Source of the DNA: Halomonas icarae
GTDB lineage: Bacteria; Pseudomonadota; Gammaproteobacteria; Pseudomonadales; Halomonadaceae
Assembly: GCF_009901955.1 (NCBI RefSeq)
Contig: NZ_WUTS01000001.1
Location: forward strand, 1,399,666-1,463,665
Length of the DNA: 64,000 bases
Reading direction: 5' to 3'
The position numbers and the translations under genes are program-made. A model generated the notes under the pieces. That model worked only from the letters and a program-made list of their open reading frames with translations. It was not told the origin of the DNA and ran no database searches. Positions 38,702-46,840 of this stretch are shown piece by piece. Position 1 is the stretch's first letter. Each line of letters starts with the position of its first letter.

Positions 38702-39600
38702 AGCGGTATCAGCAGCGGCGCGGCCAGGGTGGTGATCAGCACCGCCTGGGCGCCCTTGCCCGGGGCGATGCCCAGCTCCATGGCCACCACCACCACGTTG
38801 GCGGCCATGGGTACCACTCCCAGCAGCAGCATGGCCATGGCCAGCTCCCGCGAGAGCGGTGTGATGGCCTGGAGCAGAAGCACCGCGCCCAGCGCCAGCA
38901 GCGGCCAGAGCACGCAACGGATCGCCACGCAGACGCCGATAAAGCGGCCATCCAGCTCGCGAATGCTGACCCTGCCCAGGGTCATGCCGATGATCATCAT
39001 GCCCAGCAGGGTGTAGGTGGCGGGGAATACCGCTAATCCCTCCATGGCGGGCGCCGGTATCGTCAGGCCCAGGCCGCTGACCACCAGTGCCGCCAGGAAG
39101 GCATAGGTCAGTGGCAGCCGCACGATCTTGGCCAGGCTCTCGGCGACCGAGAATTGCCCCCGGGCGCTCAGGTAGAAGCCCACCGTGAACTCGTAGAGGG
39201 TTATGCCTAGTACGCAGAACAGATAGAGGGTGACCCCTTGCGGCGGCAGCAGCACCAGGGCCACCGGCAGGCCGAAGTAGCCGGTGTTGCCGGTGCCGGC
39301 GGAGAAGGCCAGCAGCGCGCTCTCCTGAGGGAGAAAGGCATGCCGGGTCAGGCGGTGCACCAGCAGGGCGAGCAGGCTGGCGGTGATGAAGGCGGCCAGG
39401 CTCAGCAGCAGGTAGCTGGGCGTGGGACCGCCCTGAACCAGGCCGCGAAAGAAGGTCAGGGGGGCCACCAGATAGATCAGCAGGGTCGCGATGGGGCGCG
39501 GGTCCACCGCCAGTCGGCGAGCGGCCAGCCAGCCCAGGGCGACGTAGCTCAACAGTATCCACAACGGGCCCATCAGGGCGCCGGGGTCGATGGCATGCAT
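38665..39600 (-). CDS. AEC family permease (auxin efflux carrier fold)
   Basis: This 311-residue protein has about ten hydrophobic segments in two halves. FSAGTGNTGYFGLPVAL carries the conserved N-x-GY/F-x-G-P motif, and MLLLGVVPMAANVVVVA forms the second-half crossover. AAGGA lies six bases before the ATG at 39600. Bacterial AEC proteins export or import small carboxylates such as malate or malonate. It shares a 162-bp divergent intergenic region with metF. Confidence 0.87.
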   Translation of the reverse strand: MHAIDPGALMGPLWILLSYVALGWLAARRLAVDPRPIATLLIYLVAPLTFFRGLVQGGPTPSYLLLSLAAFITASLLALLVHRLTRHAFLPQESALLAFSAGTGNTGYFGLPVALVLLPPQGVTLYLFCVLGITLYEFTVGFYLSARGQFSVAESLAKIVRLPLTYAFLAALVVSGLGLTIPAPAMEGLAVFPATYTLLGMMIIGMTLGRVSIRELDGRFIGVCVAIRCVLWPLLALGAVLLLQAITPLSRELAMAMLLLGVVPMAANVVVVAMELGIAPGKGAQAVLITTLAAPLLIPLYLGLMLPLVAG

Positions 39601-39762
39601 GAAAAATCCTTGTCTGATGGCTCAGGGGCATCATGGTGCCCGTGGTGTTGGCGGATGCCAACTTGAATGAAATCGATATGAGGCCACGAATCTTTCATTG
39701 GTGGGTAGGGTGGCGACTCGTCACAATGATCACATCATGCAGACGCTTCATGAGGAAATCCG

Positions 39763-40605
39763 ATGAGCACGCAGCAGCACCCACTGGGTATCAGCTTCGA
39801 ATTCTTCCCGCCCAACACCGCGGCCGGTCGCGAGAAGCTGGTCGGTGTGCGCGACGCTCTGGCCGAGCGTGGACCGCGTTTCTTCTCGGTGACCTATGGC
39901 GCTGGGGGATCCACCCAGGACCGTACCCTGACTACCGTGCGCCAGGTACGTGAGGCGGGCATCACGACCGCCCCTCATCTCTCCTGCATCGGTAGCGAGA
40001 AGGGACAGTTGCGCGAGCTGCTGGCTCGCTACCGTGAGGAGGGCATCGATAGCCTGGTGGCCCTGCGAGGTGATCTGCCCTCAGGCATGGGTGGCGTCGG
40101 CGAATTTCGCTATGCCAACGAGCTCGTCGAGTTTATTCGTGAGGAGAGCGGTGATCACTTCGAGATCGCCGTGGCCGCCTATCCAGAGTCGCATCCCCAG
40201 GCACCCAGCCTGGAGCAGGATGTCGAGAACTTCGCGCGCAAGGTAAAGGCCGGTGCCAACCTCGCCATTACCCAGTACTTCTTCAACGCCGATGCCTACT
40301 TCCACTTCGTGGAGCGGGCCCAGGCCCTGGGGGTCGATACGCCCATCATCCCGGGGATCATGCCGATCACCAACTACACCAAGCTGGCGCGCTTCTCCGA
40401 TGCCTGTGGCGCCGAGATTCCGCGCTGGATGCGCAAGCAGCTGGAGGCCTATGGCGATGACAGTGAGTCGATCGCGGCCTTCGGTGAAGAGGTGATCTCT
40501 CGCCTCTGTCAACGCCTGCTCGATGGAGGCGCGCCAGGCCTTCACTTCTACACCCTCAACCAGGCCGCCCCCTGCCTGAAGATTGTGGACAATATCGTCG
40601 GCTGA
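39763..40605 (+). CDS. metF: 5,10-methylenetetrahydrofolate reductase
   Basis: This FAD enzyme makes 5-methyltetrahydrofolate for methionine synthesis. The 280 residues form a TIM barrel. Signature stretches are ISFEFFPPN with the catalytic glutamate, FFSVTYGAGGST, ALRGDLP, and ITQYFFNADAYFHFVE. The ribosome site GAGGAAA lies just upstream. It completes the methyl-cycle genes of this region (metK, ahcY). A long perfect hairpin follows 36 bases after the stop. Confidence 0.96.
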   Translation: MSTQQHPLGISFEFFPPNTAAGREKLVGVRDALAERGPRFFSVTYGAGGSTQDRTLTTVRQVREAGITTAPHLSCIGSEKGQLRELLARYREEGIDSLVALRGDLPSGMGGVGEFRYANELVEFIREESGDHFEIAVAAYPESHPQAPSLEQDVENFARKVKAGANLAITQYFFNADAYFHFVERAQALGVDTPIIPGIMPITNYTKLARFSDACGAEIPRWMRKQLEAYGDDSESIAAFGEEVISRLCQRLLDGGAPGLHFYTLNQAAPCLKIVDNIVG

Positions 40606-40641
40606 GGTCGGCAGTGCCTGCCCTGGACTACCGGTCAGGGA

Positions 40642-40679
40642 ACGCGAAGGGCCCCGCCATCCGGCGGGGCCCTTCGCGT
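40642..40679. terminator. Bidirectional hairpin between metF and the TRAP operon
   Basis: A perfect 17-bp stem (40642-40658 with 40663-40679) has a four-base loop and stands midway between two convergent genes. It is very stable, but T-runs are short on both sides. Confidence 0.65.
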
Positions 40680-40698
40680 GCTGCGTTACGGTGAAGCG

Positions 40699-42897
40699 TC
40701 AGCCGGCGGTGGAGGCCGGTGATCCGCCTCCTCCGCCCTTGCCATGCAGGCGGCGCTGCATCAGGACCAGGCCGGCGCCGATCGCCAGGCCGGCGATATC
40801 GGTGACGATGCCGCCGTAGATCATGAACAGCGCACCGATCAGCATCACCACCCGCTGCCAGCTCTTCACCGGGCCGAAGAACCAGGCCTGTACCACCGCG
40901 GCCAGCAGGATGATGCCCAGGGTGGCGGTAACGCCGACCCGCAGGATCTGCACCCAGGTGCCCTCCATCAGCATGGCGGGGCTGTAGAAGAACATGAAGG
41001 GCACGATAAAGGCGGCCAGGCCGATCTTGAACGAGGCCACCGAGGTGCCCATGGCGTTGTCGCCGGAGATGCCCGCCGCGGCATAGGAGGCGAGGGCCAC
41101 CGGAGGCGTGATCGCCGATACCACCGCGAAGTAGAACACGAAGAAGTGCGCGACCAGCGGCTCGATACCGATGCTGATCAGGCCCGGGGCGACCACCGAG
41201 GCGGCCACCGCATAGGCGGCGGTGGTGGGCATGCCCATGCCGAGCAGGATCGAGATGCACATGGCGAAGAACAGCGCGAGCAGCTGGCTGACCCCGGCCA
41301 GGCCCAGCAGCAGCGAGGAGAAGCGCGCACCGACCCCGGTCAGGGCGATCACCCCGACGATCAGGCCGGCGCAGGCGCACACGGCGATGATCTGGATCGA
41401 CATGGCGCCGGCCAGTTGCAGCGCCTTGAGGATGGCGCGGATGCCCATCCTGTGGGGCGTGAGCCAGCTCACCACGGCCGCCGAGGCGGTGGCCAGGGTG
41501 CCGGCACGGATCACCGAGTAGCCCATGAACAGGGCGGCGATCAGGATGATGATCGGTGCGAACAGGTAGATCTGCCTGACCAGCCGTCGGAACTGGGGGA
41601 TTTCCTCCTTGCGCATGCCGCGCATGCCCTTGCGGGCGGCCTCGAAGTCGACCATGCAGTAGATCGACAGGAAGTAGAGGATGGCGGGAATCAGGGCCGC
41701 CACGGCGATCTCGGTGTAGGGGATGCCGGTGACCTCGGCCATGATGAAGGCGCCGGCCCCCATGATCGGCGGCATGATCTGTCCGCCGGTTGAGGCGGCG
41801 GCCTCGATGGCGCCGGCGCTGCGTGACGGGTAGCCCACCTTCTTCATCAGCGGGATCGTCAGCGAGCCGGTGGAGACCACATTGCCGGCCGAGGTGCCGT
41901 TGATCATGCCCATCAGGCCCGAGGCGAAGATCGACACCTTGGCCGGACCGCCACGGGCACGGCCGGCGGCGGCAAAGGCGAAGTTGACGAAGTAGTCCCC
42001 CACCTTCGAGGCCTGCAGGAAGGCGGCGAAGATGATGAACAGGATGATATAGGTGGAGGAGACGGCGGTGGTCGGCCCCAGGATACCGGCGTCGGTGTAG
42101 ACCTGGCTGAAGAAGCGGCCCACGGAGAGCCCGGGGTAGCCCAAAAAGCCCGGCAGATAGGGGCCGGCGAACACATAGAGCAGGAAGATCGCCGAGATGA
42201 CCACCAGGGCCAGGCCGGCAACCCGCCGGGTCAGCTCGAGGATCAGCAGCGAGCCGGCGATGGCGGCATAGGAGATGCCCATGGGGGCAAACGGGGTGCC
42301 GGTGGAGGCACGCAGCGGACTGTTGAACATCACCAGCAGGTAGCCGGCCACCGCCAGGGCGCAGACCATCAGCACCAGGTCGGCGGGTGACAGGGCTTCG
42401 CGTACCTGGCGATAGGCCCAGGAGAGCCCGATGCCGGCGGCGGTGGCCAGGATCAGCGGATAGCCGAAGTGCCAAGCCTCGATCGCCGGGGCGATGCGCA
42501 TGGCCCCATCGTTCATTGCCTGGTACATCATGGCCACGCGCACCAGGGCATACAGGGCCGGCGCCAGCAGGGCATAGCTCAGCCAGCGCATCCAGGCGGG
42601 GGAGCGCTCGCGGTCATGCTCGGCGAAGCGGGTGCCGGCATAGAGGCCATAGCCGAGTATCAGCGCGCCGGCGATGTGCAGGATGCGAAATGACCAGGTC
42701 TCCAGGGGATAGACGTTGAGCGAGATGAGGTGAAACAGCGAATAGGCGATGGCCAGCGCACCGAAGAGCAGCCACTGCCAGCCGGTATACAGGCGCCGAT
42801 TGGATTCGACGGCGGCCTCGTCGACGCCTTCGGCATTGACGACCTCGACGACATCGTCGGTGCCGGTGTCGTCGCGGGATTCGGGATGTTGGGACAT
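40699..42897 (-). CDS. TRAP transporter fused 4TM/12TM permease (TAXI type)
   Basis: This single-chain TRAP permease joins the small (DctQ-like) and large (DctM-like) units and has 732 residues and at least 16 hydrophobic segments. I start it at MSQHPESRDD (42897) with AAGGG seven bases upstream; an earlier ATG at 42933 lacks a site. Motifs include MINGTSAGNVVSTGSLTIPLMKK, ASTGGQIMPPIMGAGAF and LGMGMPTTAAYAV, the last typical of the DctM fold. The N-terminal 45 residues are acidic and cytoplasmic. It uses the TAXI binding protein encoded immediately upstream. Confidence 0.92.
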   Translation of the reverse strand: MSQHPESRDDTGTDDVVEVVNAEGVDEAAVESNRRLYTGWQWLLFGALAIAYSLFHLISLNVYPLETWSFRILHIAGALILGYGLYAGTRFAEHDRERSPAWMRWLSYALLAPALYALVRVAMMYQAMNDGAMRIAPAIEAWHFGYPLILATAAGIGLSWAYRQVREALSPADLVLMVCALAVAGYLLVMFNSPLRASTGTPFAPMGISYAAIAGSLLILELTRRVAGLALVVISAIFLLYVFAGPYLPGFLGYPGLSVGRFFSQVYTDAGILGPTTAVSSTYIILFIIFAAFLQASKVGDYFVNFAFAAAGRARGGPAKVSIFASGLMGMINGTSAGNVVSTGSLTIPLMKKVGYPSRSAGAIEAAASTGGQIMPPIMGAGAFIMAEVTGIPYTEIAVAALIPAILYFLSIYCMVDFEAARKGMRGMRKEEIPQFRRLVRQIYLFAPIIILIAALFMGYSVIRAGTLATASAAVVSWLTPHRMGIRAILKALQLAGAMSIQIIAVCACAGLIVGVIALTGVGARFSSLLLGLAGVSQLLALFFAMCISILLGMGMPTTAAYAVAASVVAPGLISIGIEPLVAHFFVFYFAVVSAITPPVALASYAAAGISGDNAMGTSVASFKIGLAAFIVPFMFFYSPAMLMEGTWVQILRVGVTATLGIILLAAVVQAWFFGPVKSWQRVVMLIGALFMIYGGIVTDIAGLAIGAGLVLMQRRLHGKGGGGGSPASTAG

Positions 42898-42933
42898 GAA
42901 AACACCCTTGGGTGTGGAACGGACGGCAGGCAT

Positions 42934-42966
42934 GCCGCCCCGGGTCGCTAGGCGATCCGGGGCGGC
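42934..42966 (-). terminator. Intercistronic hairpin in the TRAP operon
   Basis: A 10-bp perfect stem (GCCGCCCCGG at 42934-42943 with 42957-42966) lies between the binding-protein stop and the permease start. Such structures commonly protect or partially terminate transcripts so that binding protein outnumbers permease. That function is inferred. Confidence 0.55.
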
Positions 42967-42983
42967 GTCAGGGTCATGCGTGG

Positions 42984-43967
42984 TTACCGCTTCAGGTTAT
43001 CGGGGATCTCGTAGCCGTTCTCCTCGTACCAGCGTACCGCGCCCGGATGGAAGGGCAGCACGGTGTTGTACTGGAAGTTCTCCGGAATGCTGGTGGCCGC
43101 ACTGCGATGGATATCCATCATCTTGTCGTTGTTCTCCAGGCTCAGCTTGGTGATCTCGTAGACGAAGTCTTCGGGCAGATCACAGCCGGCGATGGTGAAG
43201 TTCCACATCGAGACGGCGCGGGCATCCTCTTCCAGGGTCTGGTAAGTGCTGGCCGGAATCATGAAGGGCGATACCGGGAACGCCTCGAGTACCTTGGCCT
43301 GCTCCTCCTCGGTGAACTCGACGATATTGATATCGGTCTGCACCTCGAGCTGGCTGACCGCAGGGATCGGGATGCCGGCAGCGAAGGCGATGACATCGAT
43401 CAGGCCATCCTGCAGCTGGCCGCCCAGGTCGTTCCAGCCGCCGTTGCGACGATCGAACTCGACACCCAGCTCCTCGAGAATGGCCGGGAAGTAGGTGTCG
43501 GAGGTCGAGGCCGCCGGGCCGAAGCCGATGCTGGCGCCGTCGGGGATGTCGGCAATCGACTCGATATCGCTATCGGCCAGGGTGGTGATGGAGAACGGTG
43601 TCTCGTACATCGGGAAGAGAGCGCAGACATTGTCCAGCGGTACCCCCGGGGCGAGAGGGCTTTCGCCGGCCAGGGCCTCGGCGGCGGGCCCCATGGTGGT
43701 CAGTCCCAGGGCGATATCACCGGTGTGGACCAGGGCGAGGTTCTGGTTGGGACCGCCGGTGACTTCACCCCCGCCGGAGAGACCCAGCTCGTCGGCGATC
43801 AGGTTGGCCCAGCCGGAGCCGTAGACGAAGTAGGTGCCGCCCTGGCTAGCGGTGCCGACGGTGAAGTTCTCGGGCCAGTCACTGCGATCCTGGGCGGCGG
43901 CGGAGGCGGCTACCAGAAGCGTGCCGGCGACGGTGCCGGCGAGCAGGCGGGTGGAGAGTAGGCGCAT
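42984..43967 (-). CDS. TAXI family TRAP substrate-binding protein
   Basis: This periplasmic solute receptor has 327 residues, with a signal peptide of about 25 residues ending VAASAAAQ. The mature start NFTVGTASQGGTYFVYGSGWANLI is the TAXI fold signature; TAXI stands for TRAP-associated extracytoplasmic immunogenic. VTGGPNQNLALVHTGDIALGL is also characteristic. Known or proposed ligands in the family are glutamate-like or dicarboxylic acids; the ligand here is unknown. It is first in the operon with the fused permease. Confidence 0.92.
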   Translation of the reverse strand: MRLLSTRLLAGTVAGTLLVAASAAAQDRSDWPENFTVGTASQGGTYFVYGSGWANLIADELGLSGGGEVTGGPNQNLALVHTGDIALGLTTMGPAAEALAGESPLAPGVPLDNVCALFPMYETPFSITTLADSDIESIADIPDGASIGFGPAASTSDTYFPAILEELGVEFDRRNGGWNDLGGQLQDGLIDVIAFAAGIPIPAVSQLEVQTDINIVEFTEEEQAKVLEAFPVSPFMIPASTYQTLEEDARAVSMWNFTIAGCDLPEDFVYEITKLSLENNDKMMDIHRSAATSIPENFQYNTVLPFHPGAVRWYEENGYEIPDNLKR

Positions 43968-44088
43968 GGCATAGCTCCATCATGGGGTTAGTGATAACTC
44001 GGACGCGGATGCCCGAGAGATACCGTGTCATTCTGGCATTTCGCGGCAGGCCCGTGGCTGCGATCAATGCCGTTCCATTCAACGTATA

Positions 44089-44122
44089 CCATTCGACCCA
44101 TGCCGAGGCATGGGTCGAATGG
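44089..44122. repeat. Perfect 34-bp hairpin-forming palindrome
   Basis: Arms of 16 bp (44089-44104 and 44107-44122) are exact inverse complements separated by two bases. They lie in the 252-bp gap between the yheV 3' end and the TAXI gene start, about 98 bp past the yheV stop. This could end the prlC-yheV transcript or be a large operator for the TRAP operon. No T-run is present. I see nothing else in the gap. Confidence 0.6.
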
Positions 44123-44219
44123 CGTGAAGAGGGAAGCATTGATTTGAATCAATCGCAATCGACTGATGGATCCCCGGTCGCGCTGTATGAGCCGGCCAGC
44201 GGAGCGGGGAGCCGCGTCT

Positions 44220-44462
44220 TTAGCCCTTGGGGTCGATGATCTTGACCGTCTGGAAGTCCTCGGTGGGCTCCTCCCGATGCGTGCGATCAATACGGGTGGC
44301 TAGCTCAGGGGCGGCCTGCTCCTCGATGGGCAGCTGCTCGAAGAAGTCGCAGCTGACACACTCGCGGTAGCGGATGCCGTTCTGTTCCCAACTGCGAATA
44401 CGGTCCATCTCGGCACAGCGTGGACAGATGGCGCCGGCGATAAAGCGTTTCTGGGTGGCCAT
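44220..44462 (-). CDS. yheV: YheV family putative zinc-ribbon protein
   Basis: This 80-residue protein has the N-terminal RFIAGAICPRC block and a second cysteine pair (ECVSCDF), together giving two CxxC knuckles, so zinc binding is likely. The C-terminal tail is acidic and polar, ending TVKIIDPKG. YheV family proteins are conserved in gammaproteobacteria, commonly downstream of prlC, but have no established function. AGGAGTC lies just upstream. A shortened copy precedes it directly (44478-44582). Confidence 0.85.
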   Translation of the reverse strand: MATQKRFIAGAICPRCAEMDRIRSWEQNGIRYRECVSCDFFEQLPIEEQAAPELATRIDRTHREEPTEDFQTVKIIDPKG

Positions 44463-44477
44463 AATGGACTCCTGTTG

Positions 44478-44582
44478 TTACCGGCACTGAAAGGCGGAGA
44501 GCCCGGCGCGGATACGGTGTTCGTTCACATCGGCACAACGTGGGCAGATGGCACCGGCGATAGAGCGTTTCTGGTTGGCCAT
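44478..44582 (-). CDS. 34-residue YheV-like mini-paralogue
   Basis: This very short frame begins with ATG at 44582, behind AGGAGTC as in yheV itself. Its first 16 residues (MANQKRSIAGAICPRC) match yheV at all but two positions. The sequence then departs, runs through HRIRAGLSAFQCR and stops, keeping one CxxC and a third cysteine but lacking the second complete knuckle and the tail. The stop is 15 bp before the yheV ATG. It is either a tandem-duplicate fragment or a genuine micro-protein; the preserved ribosome site and start favour translation. Confidence 0.55.
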   Translation of the reverse strand: MANQKRSIAGAICPRCADVNEHRIRAGLSAFQCR

Positions 44583-44633
44583 GAAGACTCCTGTAAGCCT
44601 CGGCCCGTGGGCCGAGGCGGGGATGACGTTGGG

Positions 44634-46682
44634 TCAACCGGCAGTGATGCCGCTATGGCGCAACAGCGGTTCGACACTGGGCGCGCGGCCGCGGAAGGCC
44701 TGGAAAAGCTCGGCAGCGTCGCGGGCGCCGCCCTGTTCGAGGATCTCGCTGCGGAAACGGCCCCCGGTCTCGGGGTCGAAGATGCCCGCTTCCTCGAAGG
44801 CGCTCCAGGCGTCGGCGGAGAGCACCTCGGCCCACTTGTAGCTGTAGTAGCCCGCCGCGTAGCCGCCGGCGAAGATGTGACCGAAGCCGTTCTGGAAGCG
44901 GTTGAAGGAGGCCCTGGGCACCACCGAGACGCCATCGCGTACCGCATCGAGCAGCGCCTGGATCTCGCTGGCAGAGGGGGCCTCGAGCTCGTGGTGCAGG
45001 CGCAGATCGAACAGCGAGAACTCCAGTTGGCGCACCATGCCCATGGCGGACTGGAAGTTCCTGGCCGCCTGCAGCTTCTCGAGCAGCTCGCCGGGCAGTG
45101 GCTCCCCGCTGTCGACGTGACCGGCGATCAGATCGAGCCCTTCACGCTCCCAGCAGTAGTTCTCCATGAACTGGCTGGGCAGCTCCACCGCATCCCAGGC
45201 CACGCCGTTGATGCCCGAGATATCGGCGATGGTCTGTTGCGTCAGCATATGGTGCAGGCCATGGCCGAATTCGTGGAACAGGGTGACCACCTCGTCGTGG
45301 GTCAACAGCGCCGGGCGCTCGCCCACCGGACGGGTGAAGTTACAGGTCAGATAGGCCACCGGCAGCTGAAGGGCGTCACCCTCGTGGCGGCGCACCCGGC
45401 ACTCATCCATCCAGGCACCGCCGCGCTTGCCCTCGCGAGCGTAGAGGTCCAGATAGAAGCCGGCGATCGCCTCGCCGTTCTCGAGGATGCGAAAGAAGCG
45501 CACGTCGGGGTGGTAGCGCGGCGCCTGCTCGTCCTCGCGGAAGGTGATGCCGAACAGGCGCCCAACGACCTGAAACAGCCCCTCGACCACACGGGGGGCG
45601 GGAAAGTAGGGGCGCAGCTGCTCCTCGTTGATGGCGTGACGCGCCTCGCGGAGCTTCTCGCTGACGTAGCCGATATCCCAGGGCTCGAGATGGTTCATGC
45701 CCAATTGCTCACCGGCGAAGGCCTCGAGCTCTGCGAACTCCTGGTGGGCCTGGGGAACCGCTCGGGTGGCCAGGTCTTCGAGGAAACCCTGTGCCTCGGT
45801 CGGAGACTCGGCCATCTTGGTCTCCAGCGAGTAGTCGGCGTAGGTGGCAAAGCCCAGCAGTCGGGCCAGCTCGTGGCGCAGGGCGAGTATCTCCTCCATC
45901 AGCGGGGCGTTGTCGTACTGGCCGGCGTGGGGGCCCTGATCCGAGGCGCGGGTGACGAAGGCGGTGTAGACCTCGCGGCGCAGTTCGCGGTCATCGGCGT
46001 AGGTGACCACCGGGAAGAAGCTGGGGAAGTCCAGGGTGATGCGGTAGCCGGTTTCCCCCTTGGCCTCGGCATTGGCACGCAGGGTGGCCAGGGCGCTCTC
46101 CGGCAGGCCGGCCAGGCGTGATTCGTCGGCGAGCTCCAGGTGCCAGGCCTGGGTGGCATCGAGCAGCTGGTTGGAAAAGGTGTTGGAGAGCTCGGAGAGT
46201 CGCGCCTTGATCTCGCCATAGCGGCGCTTCTTCTCGGCAGGCAGATCGACGCCGGCGAGGCGGAAGTCGCGCAGGGTGTTGTCGACGGTGCGCCGCTGGG
46301 CCGCGTCGAGAGCTTCCCAGGCCGCTCCCTCCTTGAGGGCCTGCCAGGCACGGAACAGTCCCTCGTGCTGGCCGAGCCAGGTGCTGTAGTCGGAGAGCTT
46401 GCCCAGGCAGGCCTGATAGGCCTCGCGCAGCTCGGGGTTGTTCATGGTGCCATTAAGATGGGAGACCGGCGACCAGGCTCGCGACAGGCGGTCATTCAGC
46501 GACTCCAGGGGAGCGGCGAGGCTCTGCCAGCTGGGCGACTCCCGTTCGGCCCGCTCGACCAGTGTCTCGATGGCTTGACGGTTCTCGGCGAGCAGCTCAT
46601 CGATGGCTGGCACCACGTGCTCGGGGCGAATGGCCTCGAAGGGAGGGAGCTCATGGGTCTCGAGCAGGGGGTTGCGGGACAT
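44634..46682 (-). CDS. prlC: Oligopeptidase A (M3 metallopeptidase)
   Basis: This 682-residue cytoplasmic zinc peptidase degrades oligopeptides, including cleaved signal peptides. The start at 46682 (MSRNPLLETHELPPF) has GAGG six bases upstream. The zinc-binding HEFGH motif is at residues 470-474 (LFHEFGHGLHHMLT), and the third ligand lies in the GINGVAWDAVELPSQFMEN block. The gene is followed by the YheV-type small genes in the same direction, an arrangement also seen in pseudomonads. A short gap of 51 bp separates them. Confidence 0.95.
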   Translation of the reverse strand: MSRNPLLETHELPPFEAIRPEHVVPAIDELLAENRQAIETLVERAERESPSWQSLAAPLESLNDRLSRAWSPVSHLNGTMNNPELREAYQACLGKLSDYSTWLGQHEGLFRAWQALKEGAAWEALDAAQRRTVDNTLRDFRLAGVDLPAEKKRRYGEIKARLSELSNTFSNQLLDATQAWHLELADESRLAGLPESALATLRANAEAKGETGYRITLDFPSFFPVVTYADDRELRREVYTAFVTRASDQGPHAGQYDNAPLMEEILALRHELARLLGFATYADYSLETKMAESPTEAQGFLEDLATRAVPQAHQEFAELEAFAGEQLGMNHLEPWDIGYVSEKLREARHAINEEQLRPYFPAPRVVEGLFQVVGRLFGITFREDEQAPRYHPDVRFFRILENGEAIAGFYLDLYAREGKRGGAWMDECRVRRHEGDALQLPVAYLTCNFTRPVGERPALLTHDEVVTLFHEFGHGLHHMLTQQTIADISGINGVAWDAVELPSQFMENYCWEREGLDLIAGHVDSGEPLPGELLEKLQAARNFQSAMGMVRQLEFSLFDLRLHHELEAPSASEIQALLDAVRDGVSVVPRASFNRFQNGFGHIFAGGYAAGYYSYKWAEVLSADAWSAFEEAGIFDPETGGRFRSEILEQGGARDAAELFQAFRGRAPSVEPLLRHSGITAG

Positions 46683-46840
46683 GCATACCTCGGGAAGAAA
46701 GTGGGGTCCTTCCTTAAGATGCGGGCGGAGGCGTCGGGTTTCAATGCGCGCCACCAGGGTTTGCCGCCGTGAGTCGGACTGCTAGGCTTGCTGACTTTCA
46801 GCGTGCGGGCGGCGCACGCCGTCTTTCGGGAGATGCAACG

